Shown here: positions 1 through 8,165 of the stretch, one piece after another
Position numbering within the stretch: the first letter of the stretch is position 1
How the letters are laid out: every line of letters begins with the position of its first letter
Source: Paenibacillus sp. SYP-B3998
GTDB lineage: Bacteria > Bacillota > Bacilli > Paenibacillales > NBRC-103111
Length of the DNA stretch: 64,000 nucleotides
Reading direction: 5' to 3'
Assembly: GCF_010820665.1 (NCBI RefSeq)
Contig: NZ_JAAIKC010000007.1
Span: 209,363-273,362, forward strand
Translations under genes and position numbers: made by a program
Notes under the pieces: generated by a model
Told to the model about the DNA's origin: nothing
Database searches by the model: none
Seen by the model: only the letters and a program-made list of their open reading frames with translations

Positions 1-107
1 TCCGCGATGTAAGACGAATGAGCCGTGAAAGCTATTATACGGCGGGCAATCCGGCTGTAGATGCTGAACTAGAAGCGTTGCGGAACAAACTGAAGCAGGA
101 GGGATAA
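1..107 (+). CDS. C-terminal end of an unidentified protein
   Basis: An open frame enters from the left edge and ends at TAA (105-107). The visible 34 residues are charged and end in a helix-like stretch (ELEALRNKLKQEG). The last codons include the GGAGGG that serves as ribosome site for the PspC gene, whose ATG lies 7 bases after the stop, so the two are probably co-transcribed and translationally coupled. Too little is visible to name a family. Confidence 0.6.
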   Translation, partial: RDVRRMSRESYYTAGNPAVDAELEALRNKLKQEG

Positions 108-114
108 CAAGATC

Positions 115-567
115 ATGAGCAAAGTATATCGCTCACGTAGAGATAAGAAAGTAACCGGCTTATGCGGCGGACTCGCCGAAGCCATGAATGTAGATGCAAC
201 ACTATTACGCTTACTCGTGGTCATTACGACTTTTTTCACTGGAGGAACCGTCATCTTCATCTACTTTATTGCTGCGGTTGTGATACCGAAAGAACCTGGG
301 TTTGATCAACCCCCCTATGATCCTTATGCAGGCTCATATGGCCGACAAGGCTATAACGGCGGGAATTGGAATTCGCAGAGACCCCAACCAGGTCCAACGG
401 CTGCAAACCCTAACTATAATGCAGCATATGATGCTCCAAAAACGAACAATATCGACGAAATGATGAAAGATATTGAGAAGAAAGCACTGCAAAGAGAAAT
501 CGAAGAACTGAGAGCCAAAGTCGCTCGTTACGAACATACTAATGATAATAATAAAGGAGACGTGTAA
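115..567 (+). CDS. PspC domain envelope-stress protein
   Basis: A 150-residue protein. Residues 1-60 form a PspC domain: a basic start (MSKVYRSRRDKKVTGLCGG), the typical GLAE...VDATLLRLL segment and one membrane helix (about 35-58, VVITTFFTGGTVIFIYFIAAVV) ending in PKEPG. A Pro/Gly/Tyr/Asn-rich linker (60-115) follows, then a charged helix (118-146) that could form a coiled coil. PspC-type proteins sit in the membrane and work with PspA in the response to membrane stress. The pspA-family gene starts 3 bases after the stop, which supports that pairing. The ATG at 115 follows GGAGGG at a normal distance. Confidence 0.85.
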   Translation: MSKVYRSRRDKKVTGLCGGLAEAMNVDATLLRLLVVITTFFTGGTVIFIYFIAAVVIPKEPGFDQPPYDPYAGSYGRQGYNGGNWNSQRPQPGPTAANPNYNAAYDAPKTNNIDEMMKDIEKKALQREIEELRAKVARYEHTNDNNKGDV

Positions 568-570
568 ACC

Positions 571-1257
571 ATGGGAGTATTTACAAGAATGAAAGATATG
601 ACAAAAGCATCGATTCACGAGGTATTGGATAAAATTGAGGATCCAATTGTAATGTTAAACCAATATTTGCGCGATATGGAGCAAGAAATTGCGCAAGCTG
701 AAGTAACTGTAGCTCGACAAATCGCTAATGAGCGCAAGTTGAAACAGCGTCTAGAAGAGTCTGTGCGTCTGGTTGCTGATCGTGAAGCGAAGGCAGGAGC
801 AGCACTGAAAAATGGTCAAGAAGCTATCGCTCGTCAAGCGCTTGAAGAAAAGCTTTACCATGAAGATAAAATTGTCGAGTACACTGATTTGCATGAAGCT
901 TCCAAAGCGCAAGCGGATGAATTGACGCAGCAACTGCATGAAATGAAGGATGAGTTCTACAAATTACGCAACAAACGCAATGAACTCGTATCTCGTGCTC
1001 AGCTTGCTAAAGCTAAAAAACAAATGGCTCAAGTTTCCTATAGCGGTGTCATCGAAAGCGGTAACGCATCCCGTGGCTTCCAACGTATGGAAGAGAAGAT
1101 CATGCAGCTGGAAGTAGAAGCAGAGATTGCCCGCAAACCCTATGTACCAGCAGGCAGCATCAGCAGCTATACACCTGTGAATGCAGCTAAGCAAGCTAAA
1201 GTGGATGAGCAGTTGAATCTGCTCAAAGAAAAATTAAACGGCAGCGCTGCCGAGTAG
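571..1257 (+). CDS. pspA: PspA/IM30 family membrane-stress protein
   Basis: A 228-residue, almost wholly helical coiled-coil protein, usual for PspA/IM30/LiaH. It starts with the conserved [21 protein letters not shown] and the [17 protein letters not shown] segment, followed by long charged heptads. There is no membrane helix; the N-terminal amphipathic helix of this family binds stressed membranes and the protein assembles into large rings or rods. It is the second gene of a PspC-PspA pair (3-base gap, ribosome site AAAGGAGA) and is closed by a strong terminator at 1280. Family assignment is firm; whether it acts as LiaH-like effector or general IM30 protein cannot be told from sequence. 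Confidence 0.92.
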   Translation: MGVFTRMKDMTKASIHEVLDKIEDPIVMLNQYLRDMEQEIAQAEVTVARQIANERKLKQRLEESVRLVADREAKAGAALKNGQEAIARQALEEKLYHEDKIVEYTDLHEASKAQADELTQQLHEMKDEFYKLRNKRNELVSRAQLAKAKKQMAQVSYSGVIESGNASRGFQRMEEKIMQLEVEAEIARKPYVPAGSISSYTPVNAAKQAKVDEQLNLLKEKLNGSAAE

Positions 1258-1279
1258 CTTGTGAAACTAACCCTAGAAG

Positions 1280-1303
1280 GCCCCTCCTCGTGAGGGGCTT
1301 TTT
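1280..1303 (+). terminator. Rho-independent terminator after pspA
   Basis: Perfect 7-bp stem GCCCCTC (1280-1286) / GAGGGGC (1292-1298), 5-base loop and a run of five T. It ends the PspC-PspA unit. Confidence 0.9.
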
Positions 1304-1476
1304 CGCGTCATTTAGACGAATAGGTGTTCCGTTCTACAAATTTCCCAGGAAATAGTGCCTGTACTGTCGATTCTTGTTGGAGCTAACTGCATAAAACTAC
1401 CAGTACGCTGGAAAGCGCAGGAAGCCATAATAAGCACATCGATATCAATCCGTTGGAAGATGGGTGGGGGGCTTCT

Positions 1477-2373
1477 GTGAGGGAAACTTGGGAACACGGT
1501 TGGATTTGTTTGATTTTGGTCATGGCAGGGGCGGTTTTGGCTGGCTGTGGAGTGAACGAAACGCCAACTAAGCCCCTCAACTCAGACTCTGCGGCATTAA
1601 TTAATCTGACGCTGCCCGTTCCACCCTCTACTACCAGGGTATCTGTTATAGACGATGAGCCAGTGGAAACGCAGCACTTTTACTCGGGGCCCCGAAAACA
1701 TAAGCCCACTGAAAGAACAGTACCTGTGAAAGATAGAGGAAAAGTAGCTTACTTGACCTTCGATGATGGCCCATCACAGAGTACAAAGAAAATTTTGAGT
1801 ATTTTGAAAAGTTTTAGAATTCCCGCTACTTTTTTTGTTGTAGGATCAGATACAAGTGAAGGGAGAGCCCTTTACAAGCAAATGGTTGCTGAGGGACATA
1901 CGCTAGGCAATCACACTTACTCTCACGATTATAGTACCATTTATAAATCGGTTGAGGCGTTCCGGAAAGATGTTCGTAAGCTGGATAAGCTATTAGAAGA
2001 TACTGTAGGCTACCGACCAGATATTTTACGTTTTCCAGGGGGCTCCAATAATCATTTGAGCTGGAGGCCTGGCGGCAAACGTATTATGAGCAAGGTAACG
2101 AAAGCCATGATTGAAGATGGTTACCAGTTTTTTGACTGGAATGTTAGCTCTACGGACGCAGCAGCTCCTGTGCAAAATAAGGACATGATCATCGACGCTG
2201 TACTCAGCGCAAGCCGGGGCAAACAAAGTATCATCGTTCTGATGCATGACAATACGTTTAAAACAACAACCGTAGAAGCCTTACCTACCATGATCAAAAG
2301 ACTGCAAGCCGCCGGGTTTCGTTTCGAGAAGCTGACAAAGTCCGCCTTCACCTTTAAATTTTTGGAGCCTTAG
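1477..2373 (+). CDS. Polysaccharide deacetylase lipoprotein (NodB family)
   Basis: From GTG 1477 the protein has 298 residues. A hydrophobic signal ends in a lipobox (LAGC, Cys about 24), so it is a predicted membrane-anchored lipoprotein. A carbohydrate esterase family 4 domain fills residues 90-295: metal-binding LTFDDGPS, HTYSH (GNHTYSHDY), LRFPGGS, DWNVSS and the late LMHD motif, all with their key Asp/His residues. Such enzymes remove acetyl groups from peptidoglycan or other N-acetylglucosamine polymers outside the cell. GTG 1477 is chosen because a G-rich ribosome site (GGTGGGGGG) lies just upstream and it gives a normal signal peptide; an upstream in-frame TTG (1453) is less likely. 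A second NodB protein is encoded at 54085. Confidence 0.87.
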   Translation: MRETWEHGWICLILVMAGAVLAGCGVNETPTKPLNSDSAALINLTLPVPPSTTRVSVIDDEPVETQHFYSGPRKHKPTERTVPVKDRGKVAYLTFDDGPSQSTKKILSILKSFRIPATFFVVGSDTSEGRALYKQMVAEGHTLGNHTYSHDYSTIYKSVEAFRKDVRKLDKLLEDTVGYRPDILRFPGGSNNHLSWRPGGKRIMSKVTKAMIEDGYQFFDWNVSSTDAAAPVQNKDMIIDAVLSASRGKQSIIVLMHDNTFKTTTVEALPTMIKRLQAAGFRFEKLTKSAFTFKFLEP

Positions 2374-2436
2374 CCGTTGAAGACATCCTTTCCATCGTTT
2401 ACCATGGGAGTATGAACAATGGGGGGGAAGATAGGC

Positions 2437-3312
2437 ATGCCCGATGTGTTACAAATAGGCCCCTTGCAGTTGGAAGGACATCATCTTGCACTTCTGCTCG
2501 CTTGTTCCGTAGGCTTATGGCTTGTGCGCAGGCAAGTTCTTCGTCTTCAAGACGGAAACAAACTTCCTATTACGGATATCATCTTTAATGGGGCTATGAT
2601 TGTCGTGCTTACATGGAAGCTTGGCGTAGTTTTTACACAGCCCTCGATGTTATGGACGCAGCCCGCCAAGATACTATTCGTATCAGGCTCAGGCATAGAG
2701 GTGCTGCTCGGCCTACTTATCGCAATTGGGTATGGATGGTTCCAAATTCGCAAGCTGAGGATTCCGGCTATCCTGATGCTGGATGTTCTTGCATGCGGAG
2801 TGACAGCCGCTTTTCTCTTATATAACGCATTGATATCGGATAACGGACTGCCAACCACACTGCCGTGGGGTATTGGAGCTGAAGGAACAACAAGTAGATT
2901 TCACCCGTATCCTATGTATCTAGCGGTTCTCTTAGTGCCGCTTTTCCTTTGGCAGCAGTTTACCCAACTGCAATTACATGCGCCTGGAAGCGGAAGGCTC
3001 TTTAAATATTCGTTGTTCCACGTTGGTGCAGCGGGAATGATAGCCAGCTTCTTCGCGCAACCCGCGTCAACGGTTGTCTTTCTTAGTTGGCCGCAGTTGC
3101 TATTTCTTTTCATGCTGTTCATTGGAATGCTTCTTCCGCCTATGGCACATAATACAAACAGAAGGGAGCTGAGCCACATGAGCCAAAACGATTCCAAAAT
3201 GCAAATCCAACAAGAGCAGCAAAACAAAGAGCACCAGAAAATTGCATCTATACCTGGCAAAGAAGGCTTTGTCGATAAAAAACTGGATGGTCCGAACCGG
3301 CCTTCCACATAG
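2437..3312 (+). CDS. Lgt-like integral membrane protein, probably not catalytic
   Basis: A 291-residue protein with about seven hydrophobic segments and a hydrophilic tail (residues 245-291, rich in Gln, Lys and Asn). The order of helices and a segment reading NGLPTTLPWGI...HPYPMYLAVLL resemble prolipoprotein diacylglyceryl transferase (signature ...PTDLPWGI...HPTQLYE...). The hallmarks of the active enzyme are missing: I see no HGG motif in the second third (it reads SGSGIEVLLGLLIAIGYGW) and no GRIGNFxNGE arginine/asparagine motif (it reads FLLYNALISDNG). It may be a diverged paralogue with another role. The start is chosen at ATG 2437, behind GGGGGGAAG; ATG 2419 is also possible. The next gene starts 54 bases downstream. 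Confidence 0.6.
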   Translation: MPDVLQIGPLQLEGHHLALLLACSVGLWLVRRQVLRLQDGNKLPITDIIFNGAMIVVLTWKLGVVFTQPSMLWTQPAKILFVSGSGIEVLLGLLIAIGYGWFQIRKLRIPAILMLDVLACGVTAAFLLYNALISDNGLPTTLPWGIGAEGTTSRFHPYPMYLAVLLVPLFLWQQFTQLQLHAPGSGRLFKYSLFHVGAAGMIASFFAQPASTVVFLSWPQLLFLFMLFIGMLLPPMAHNTNRRELSHMSQNDSKMQIQQEQQNKEHQKIASIPGKEGFVDKKLDGPNRPST

Positions 3313-3366
3313 GATATTCCCCAGGACTTACGAAGGAAAACGCTTAGGAGAGGAATACCAAGTACC

Positions 3367-3762
3367 ATGAGCGACCGAGACAGGAATAAGCAGACGAAGC
3401 AAACTCAAGAGCAGAGCGATCTGGATCCATTTGAGATCAACTTTCTCCCCCAATTTGAGCAAGGTCGAGGTCCGCACGAGCCCTTTGTCAATGAGCACGG
3501 CGTCGTGATCGGCGATCATAACTATGAATCGGCGGAGTCCCCCCTTGAGCAGTGGAGTGCGGAGACGGATCCAGAGGTCATGGCTGGCGATGAATGGGTG
3601 CATCCCTACAAGGATATCGGCTTTCAAAGCGCCGAAAATCGGGATTATTTTGAAAAGGGGATTCCCCCACAGGGTGGAATATTCACACATCCCGACAAAG
3701 ATGTTTCTTACGAACCTGGTCAAGCTACAAGCAAGCAGGAAGAGGATAAGGCGGAAGCATAG
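3367..3762 (+). CDS. Conserved-looking hydrophilic protein of unknown function
   Basis: A 131-residue acidic, soluble protein without signal peptide or membrane helix. It is rich in Asp/Glu, Pro and aromatic residues (for example DEWVHPYKDIGF and GGIFTHPDKDVSY), which suggests a folded but unrecognised domain with disordered ends (residues 1-18 and 112-131). AGGAGAGG lies about 12 bases before the ATG. It follows the Lgt-like gene in the same direction and has its own terminator, whose stem includes the last codons. I do not recognise a family. Confidence 0.7.
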   Translation: MSDRDRNKQTKQTQEQSDLDPFEINFLPQFEQGRGPHEPFVNEHGVVIGDHNYESAESPLEQWSAETDPEVMAGDEWVHPYKDIGFQSAENRDYFEKGIPPQGGIFTHPDKDVSYEPGQATSKQEEDKAEA

Positions 3763-3784
3763 CTTTCGCCTTATTTTCATTTTA
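3748..3784 (+). terminator. Terminator overlapping the 3' end of the unknown gene
   Basis: A 10-bp stem AAGGCGGAAG (3748-3757) / CTTTCGCCTT (3763-3772) with one G-T pair, loop CATAG containing the stop codon, then ATTTTCATTTT. Confidence 0.75.
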
Positions 3785-3803
3785 CGTTCAGGTTACTTTG
3801 TGC

Positions 3804-3832
3804 TTTGCATTCTACGCACACGGATGTATAAT
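3804..3832 (+). promoter_or_regulatory. Sigma-A promoter for the bacilliredoxin gene
   Basis: TTTGCA (3804-3809), a 17-base spacer and a perfect TATAAT (3827-3832), about 55 bases before the bacilliredoxin start. Confidence 0.75.
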
Positions 3833-3886
3833 AACAATAAACATTACGTTTTAATATTAACTATAAAATACTAAGGGGTGGAACAT

Positions 3887-4324
3887 ATGGCAATGTCTTT
3901 TGATTCCTACATGAAAGATATGGTTAAACCGATGAGAGAAGATTTGACTCGTCTGGGGATTACAGAACTTCTGACACCAGAGCAAGTGGAAGAAGCGATT
4001 GCAAAGTCTAAGGACGGTACGCTTCTGCTTGTTGTTAACTCCGTTTGTGGTTGTGCAGCTGGTCAATGTCGTCCAGGCGTTGCGAAAGCTCTGCAAAATG
4101 ATGTGCTTCCTACTTACACATACACGGTGTTCGCAGGTCAAGAAAAAGAAGCAACGGCGAAAGCACGCGAATTCTTAGCGCCCTATCCGCCATCTTCGCC
4201 ATCTATCGCACTGTTCAAAAACGGTGAACTGGCACACTTCATTCAACGTCACCAAATTGAAGACCGTTCTGCAGAAATGATCGCTGGCGATCTAGTCGGC
4301 GCTTTCAACGAATTCTGCAAATAA
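3887..4324 (+). CDS. Bacilliredoxin (BrxA/BrxB family)
   Basis: A 145-residue thioredoxin-fold protein of the BrxA/BrxB (DUF1094) family. The active site VVNSVCGCAAGQCRPG carries the typical CGC motif (about residues 51-53). The flanking VFAGQEKEATAKAREF and PSSPSIALFKNGELAHFI segments are family hallmarks. These proteins remove bacillithiol from bacillithiolated proteins during oxidative stress. ATG 3887 follows AAGGGGTGG at about 5 bases and gives the usual MAMSFDSYM start; the in-frame GTG at 3878 would overlap the ribosome site. The gene has its own promoter and terminator. An extra cysteine (GQC) follows the CGC motif. I cannot tell BrxA from BrxB. Confidence 0.93.
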   Translation: MAMSFDSYMKDMVKPMREDLTRLGITELLTPEQVEEAIAKSKDGTLLLVVNSVCGCAAGQCRPGVAKALQNDVLPTYTYTVFAGQEKEATAKAREFLAPYPPSSPSIALFKNGELAHFIQRHQIEDRSAEMIAGDLVGAFNEFCK

Positions 4325-4354
4325 GAAGCTCAGGAAGAAAACTTTATCAGCATG

Positions 4355-4388
4355 GCCCGTCTTGCAGTATTTGCACAGCGGGCTTTTT
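4355..4388 (+). terminator. Terminator after the bacilliredoxin gene
   Basis: GCCCG (4355-4359) pairs with CGGGC (4379-4383), with an inner TGCA/TGCA pairing, followed by TTTTTGTTTTG. Confidence 0.75.
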
Positions 4389-4419
4389 GTTTTGTGAAGC
4401 CTTGAGCGAATAGCTGACT

Positions 4420-4448
4420 TTGAAAATTCAAGTGCTAAAGTCTATACT
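4420..4448 (+). promoter_or_regulatory. Sigma-A promoter for nadE
   Basis: TTGAAA (4420-4425), 17 bases, TATACT (4443-4448); 52 bases before the nadE ATG. Confidence 0.75.
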
Positions 4449-4499
4449 TAATCATAAAGAATGCATTCTTCGATCATTAGAGAAAAGGTGGAGACATGG

Positions 4500-5309
4500 A
4501 TGAGTCTGCAACAGGATATTATCGCCAAGCTCGGCGTTAAGCCCGAAATCGACATCGACACAGAAATTCGCAATCGGGTGGATTTTCTTAAAAATTATGT
4601 GTTGGGCGCCCATGCCAAAGGGCTGCTAATCGCAATCAGCGGAGGCATTGACAGCGCCGTTGCCACAGGCCTTTGCAAGCAGGCGACGGATGAACTGACC
4701 GCCGAAACGGGGAAGGAATACAAAACCGTTGGCGTATTTCAGCCATACGGCGTGCAAGTTGATATTGAGGATAGCTACGCTACGGCGAAAGCCTTCGATT
4801 TGAAATTTCAAATCGAGAATAACATCGAAGAAGCCGTCGATGAAATTGCTATCGAGGTTGAATACGGACTCAAGCATATCGGCGTTCATCAACACGTAAG
4901 CCGCGGAGGCAAAGGCAACATCAAAGCGCGGACGCGCATGGTTATGCAGTATGCCCTCGCATTCGAACTTGGATTGATCGTTGTAGGCACGGATCACGCA
5001 TCTGAAGCCATCACGGGCTTCTTCACCAAATACGGTGACGGAGCAGTCGATATTACGCCGCTGAGCACGCTGAACAAACGTCAAGTACGTTCGCTAGCTG
5101 CGAGGCTGGGCGTACCGCAAAGCGTTCTCGACAAAGCCCCTACGGCTGGACTATGGGACGGTCAAACCGATGAGAACGAGCTGGGTATTACATACGGTGA
5201 CAATAGCGACTATCTGGAAGGCAAGCAAATCGATCCGACCATTCAAGAGAAGCTGGAGAAACAATACTTGAAAACGGAGCATAAACGCATTCCGATTCCT
5301 GGTATTTAA
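4500..5309 (+). CDS. nadE: Ammonia-dependent NAD+ synthetase
   Basis: A 269-residue protein that makes NAD+ from deamido-NAD+, ATP and ammonia, the last step of NAD synthesis. The pyrophosphatase P-loop ISGGIDSAV lies near residue 47. The C-terminal half carries VVGTDHASEAITGFFTKYGDGAVDITPLSTL and KAPTAGLWDGQTDENELG, both typical of NadE. There is no glutaminase domain, so free ammonia is the nitrogen source, as for Bacillus NadE (about 272 residues). ATG 4500 fits the ribosome site AAAAGGTGGAG and the family start (MSLQQ...), rather than the upstream in-frame ATG at 4461. A bidirectional terminator separates it from the convergent reductase gene. Confidence 0.96.
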   Translation: MSLQQDIIAKLGVKPEIDIDTEIRNRVDFLKNYVLGAHAKGLLIAISGGIDSAVATGLCKQATDELTAETGKEYKTVGVFQPYGVQVDIEDSYATAKAFDLKFQIENNIEEAVDEIAIEVEYGLKHIGVHQHVSRGGKGNIKARTRMVMQYALAFELGLIVVGTDHASEAITGFFTKYGDGAVDITPLSTLNKRQVRSLAARLGVPQSVLDKAPTAGLWDGQTDENELGITYGDNSDYLEGKQIDPTIQEKLEKQYLKTEHKRIPIPGI

Positions 5310-5328
5310 CAGTCGGGGAGTTGAATAT

Positions 5329-5373
5329 AAAAAGGCTGAAAGTTTCTCTAGGAAGAGATCTTTCAGCCTTTTT
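5329..5373. terminator. Bidirectional terminator between nadE and the reductase gene
   Basis: AAAAAGGCTGAAAG pairs with CTTTCAGCCTTTTT, with a smaller TCTCT/AGAGA stem inside. The A run and T run make it usable from both strands. Confidence 0.88.
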
Positions 5374-5389
5374 GAGCAGCAGGTAAAAA

Positions 5390-6367
5390 TTAAGGGATTT
5401 GGTGGCCGCGTGACTTCTCGAAAAGCGCGTACCATTCTTCACGGCTGAGCAGCTCGGAAATACGAACGGCATCTTTGCAAGCCAGTACTCGCTCCGCAGA
5501 AGACGTGCCGATAACTGGCTGGATATAAGCTGGATGCTTCATTAACCAGCCGAGTACAATTGATTCAGGCGTCGTTTCCTTCTCTATCGCCATTTGTTGA
5601 ACCAGCGCAGCGGTTTGCTTCTCCGCATTGGTAGCGTTATCTAGAGATTTACCCGAGTAGATGCCTTGGGCGAGCGGACCCCAAGCTTGAACTTGAATGT
5701 TTTCCATTTGGGCGTGTTCCATAATGCCATCGGCGAAGTTGATAGTTACGCCCTCTTTGTGATTTACAAGGATGCCTTGGTCGAGCCAGTCTGTGCGAGC
5801 GAGGCTCATTTCCAGTTGGTTGACAACGAGTGGTTCTGCAATGGATCTTTGCAGGAAGCGGATTTGTGAGGCGGTCATGTTGGATACACCAAAATGACGG
5901 ACTTTACCGGAAGTTTTCAATTGAGTGAAAGCTTCCGCCACCTCATCAGGCTCCATCAGAGGATCCGGACGGTGCAGTAAAAGCACGTCTAGGTGTTCTA
6001 CGCCAAGGCGCTCAAGAATGCCATCCACGGAACTCAAAATGTGGCTTTTCGAGAAGTCATAGCGTCCAGGCAACACGCCATCGGATTGACGAATACCGCA
6101 TTTCGATTGCAGCACGATTTGATCGCGCAGATCGGGCCTATTTTTGAGGATTTGTCCAAAGACGGACTCTGACTTTCCTTTTTTATAAATGTCTGCATGG
6201 TCAAACATGGTAATTCCAATAGAAAGAGCAGCTTCAACGGCAGCCTCTGCAATTGTGTAATCTTCCTTCGTAAGGGGATCATGATTCCATCCGCCACCAA
6301 TACCCATACATCCGAAAACGACTCTACTGGTCGATATTCCTCGTTTTTCAAGCGGCATTGCTTTCAT
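5390..6367 (-). CDS. Aldo/keto reductase
   Basis: A 325-residue NADPH-dependent oxidoreductase with a TIM-barrel fold. The catalytic tetrad is visible: Asp and Tyr in FDHADIYKKGKSE, Lys in LQSKCGI and His in LLHRPDPLMEP. The late GWLMKHPAYIQPVIGTSSAERV segment is the cofactor-binding end. It resembles the YdhF-type group, whose physiological substrate is unclear. The ATG at 6367 is chosen because GGGAGG lies 7 bases upstream; an earlier in-frame TTG (6382) overlaps that site. It is a single gene on the minus strand, convergent with nadE. Confidence 0.9.
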   Translation of the reverse strand: MKAMPLEKRGISTSRVVFGCMGIGGGWNHDPLTKEDYTIAEAAVEAALSIGITMFDHADIYKKGKSESVFGQILKNRPDLRDQIVLQSKCGIRQSDGVLPGRYDFSKSHILSSVDGILERLGVEHLDVLLLHRPDPLMEPDEVAEAFTQLKTSGKVRHFGVSNMTASQIRFLQRSIAEPLVVNQLEMSLARTDWLDQGILVNHKEGVTINFADGIMEHAQMENIQVQAWGPLAQGIYSGKSLDNATNAEKQTAALVQQMAIEKETTPESIVLGWLMKHPAYIQPVIGTSSAERVLACKDAVRISELLSREEWYALFEKSRGHQIP

Positions 6368-6526
6368 AGGTTTGCCTCCCAATCTAATTGTTTATGTTCA
6401 TTATACCTGTTCAGGAAGTTTGGCATAAGGACTGAAGATAGGTTCAGTTACTTACCTTCAAGTAACCACGTATTCAAATAGCTGCGCTAACTGTGAGCGA
6501 TTTACGGGAAGGTTGACTGCTATACC

Positions 6527-6555
6527 TTGACCAGCGGTAAGGAATCATGTACATT
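6527..6555 (+). promoter_or_regulatory. Sigma-A promoter for acpS
   Basis: TTGACC (6527-6532), 17 bases, TACATT (6550-6555), 41 bases before acpS. Confidence 0.65.
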
Positions 6556-6595
6556 GTACGCAAATCGATACAGGAAAAGTGGGTGCTAACATCTT

Positions 6596-6985
6596 ATGAT
6601 CATTGGAGTGGGAACGGATTTGGTTGAAATTGCGCGAATGCGCAAAACGCTAGAGGGCTCGGCTGCTGCTCGATTTCTGGAGCGGATACTTACGCCACAA
6701 GAGAGGTTGCTTGCTGAGCAGCGGAGAGGTCGGATCGCAGAGTTTGCTGCAGGTCGTTTTGCGGCCAAGGAGGCGATTGTGAAAGCAATCGGCTGTGGAA
6801 TCGGCAAGCAAATCGGCTTTCAAGATGTTGAGGTATTGCCGGATGGACTCGGCAAACCTATATGCCGGGTATCGGAAGAAGCTCTGCTCCGTGCAGGCTT
6901 GAACGGCAGCAGTCACCGCATCCATATTAGCATTACGCATACGGAGTCGATGGCTGCTGCTTATGCCATTGTAGAGCAGCTCTAG
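6596..6985 (+). CDS. acpS: Holo-[acyl-carrier-protein] synthase
   Basis: A 129-residue phosphopantetheinyl transferase of the AcpS type, which loads 4'-phosphopantetheine from CoA onto acyl carrier protein for fatty acid synthesis. Conserved metal-site motifs are present: GVGTDLVEIARM at the N-terminus (Asp) and GRFAAKEAIVKAIG (Glu) near residue 57, plus the late ISITHTESMAAAYAI. Length matches the family. The gene has its own promoter, and its terminator stem includes the last codons. It ends 8 bases from the convergent cytochrome gene. Confidence 0.96.
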   Translation: MIIGVGTDLVEIARMRKTLEGSAAARFLERILTPQERLLAEQRRGRIAEFAAGRFAAKEAIVKAIGCGIGKQIGFQDVEVLPDGLGKPICRVSEEALLRAGLNGSSHRIHISITHTESMAAAYAIVEQL

Positions 6986-7003
6986 AAGCTGCTCTATTTT
7001 TTT
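6972..7003 (+). terminator. acpS terminator overlapping two convergent gene ends
   Basis: Perfect 10-bp stem TAGAGCAGCT (6972-6981) / AGCTGCTCTA (6987-6996), loop CTAGA, then seven T. The stem covers the 3' ends of acpS and of the opposite cytochrome gene; the T run serves acpS only. Confidence 0.88.
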
Positions 7004-7443
7004 GAACTAAGCCAATCGGCTAGAAGCCCGACCTCTTCTTCGGTGAGCTTCGTCTTGTAGGCGGGCATACCGCCCCCGCCATTTTTGATTTTGTTCGTAA
7101 TTTGCTCTTCGCTCATCGTAGCGCCAACCTTTTGCAAATTCGATTTAGGGCCGACTTTGCCTGCCAAGTCTACACCGTGGCAGCTGATGCACTTATTCAC
7201 GGTGAAGGACTCCTGCGCCTTCACATAGGCGGGGTTACTCTCTTGCGTATCCGCACTGGCGGACGGCGAGACTGGGGCCTTCGGCGTTATGCCTGAGCCG
7301 CTGCCGCAGGCGGCAAGAGCAAGGACCATCGGCGCGATGACGATCGCGAATACGATGCTCCTTGCTCCCCGCCAATTCACCGCGGACATAACGCGGTCTT
7401 TCATATTAACAGCAGCTGTATGAGCTGCTTGTTTGATTGTCAT
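6994..7443 (-). CDS. Small cytochrome c lipoprotein (c-551 type)
   Basis: A 149-residue protein with a long basic N-terminus, a membrane segment ending in the lipobox LAAC (about residue 46), a Ser/Pro/Ala-rich linker, and a single class I cytochrome c domain. The haem motif is CISCH (CxxCH), and NGGGGMPAYK supplies the likely Met axial ligand. Such proteins carry electrons on the outer face of the membrane, like CccB of Bacillus. GGAGGT precedes the ATG. It lies downstream of a membrane protein gene on the same strand (46-base gap), probably one operon. The N-terminus is longer than usual for a lipoprotein signal; an internal Met (residue 14 or 19) could be the true start. Confidence 0.88.
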   Translation of the reverse strand: MTIKQAAHTAAVNMKDRVMSAVNWRGARSIVFAIVIAPMVLALAACGSGSGITPKAPVSPSASADTQESNPAYVKAQESFTVNKCISCHGVDLAGKVGPKSNLQKVGATMSEEQITNKIKNGGGGMPAYKTKLTEEEVGLLADWLSSKK

Positions 7444-7488
7444 GGCTGAGCTACCTCCAGAACATGGATCTTTTATTTTCTTACTCGC

Positions 7489-8064
7489 TTACTTCCCCCA
7501 AACCCGCAGCATATAAGCGCTAACGAGTAGGCTGATCCCACCCATTCCTTCGAGCACAACGGCGGAGTAGCCGAGATACCATACGCCCATAATTGCGGAC
7601 AAGGTGAATAACCACAGTCCCAAATAGACAAGGGGTTTTCCCAGCAAAAGTCCAAACTGGACGAAGCCAATCGCCAAGATGAAGGCCCGCAGCACCGGCG
7701 TGAAGAGTGGCCCGATAGCGCCAATTGCCTCAAGCAGCGCGACCGCTGCAATGAGCAGCGCCCCGGGCAGCAGCAGAAAGATAGGGTGCCCCCAACCACT
7801 GCGGTCACTTACTTGAACCCCTGATCCACTTTCACTGCGAGACTCCTTACGTAGGTTCCAAATTTGAATTAAGCTGGCCGCTACAGCCGTAATTAAGACC
7901 GCTTGCTTGAGCCAATCGAAGTTCCGCCAAACAATAGCGAAATCAATTAGAGCGCTGAAGATCCACGCTATGCCCCAAATGCTTAATAGCGGCAGCAGCG
8001 CACGCGCTTCTCCGATCCAAGCTTTTCTTCTATTTACCAAATCTGTTTGCTTTGCGTTCTGCAT
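7489..8064 (-). CDS. Integral membrane protein of unknown function
   Basis: A 191-residue protein with about five membrane helices (near residues 25-45, 54-72, 95-115, 120-145, 155-185) and a short charged loop (residues 74-92). No conserved catalytic motif is recognised. The start at 8064 is set by the ribosome site AGAGGTGA just upstream; the frame stays open further 5' but without a ribosome site. It precedes the cytochrome c gene in a likely two-gene unit and is divergent from mutY, with about 100 bases between them that must hold both promoters. It may help membrane electron transport, but only context suggests this. Confidence 0.68.
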   Translation of the reverse strand: MQNAKQTDLVNRRKAWIGEARALLPLLSIWGIAWIFSALIDFAIVWRNFDWLKQAVLITAVAASLIQIWNLRKESRSESGSGVQVSDRSGWGHPIFLLLPGALLIAAVALLEAIGAIGPLFTPVLRAFILAIGFVQFGLLLGKPLVYLGLWLFTLSAIMGVWYLGYSAVVLEGMGGISLLVSAYMLRVWGK

Positions 8065-8165
8065 ACATTCACCTCTAGTTTTCTCTTCCGAACTTCTCGT
8101 ATAATGGTAACATATATCCATGCATCTATTATAACTTGATCGTGTCTTATAGAGAAGGAGAGCAC

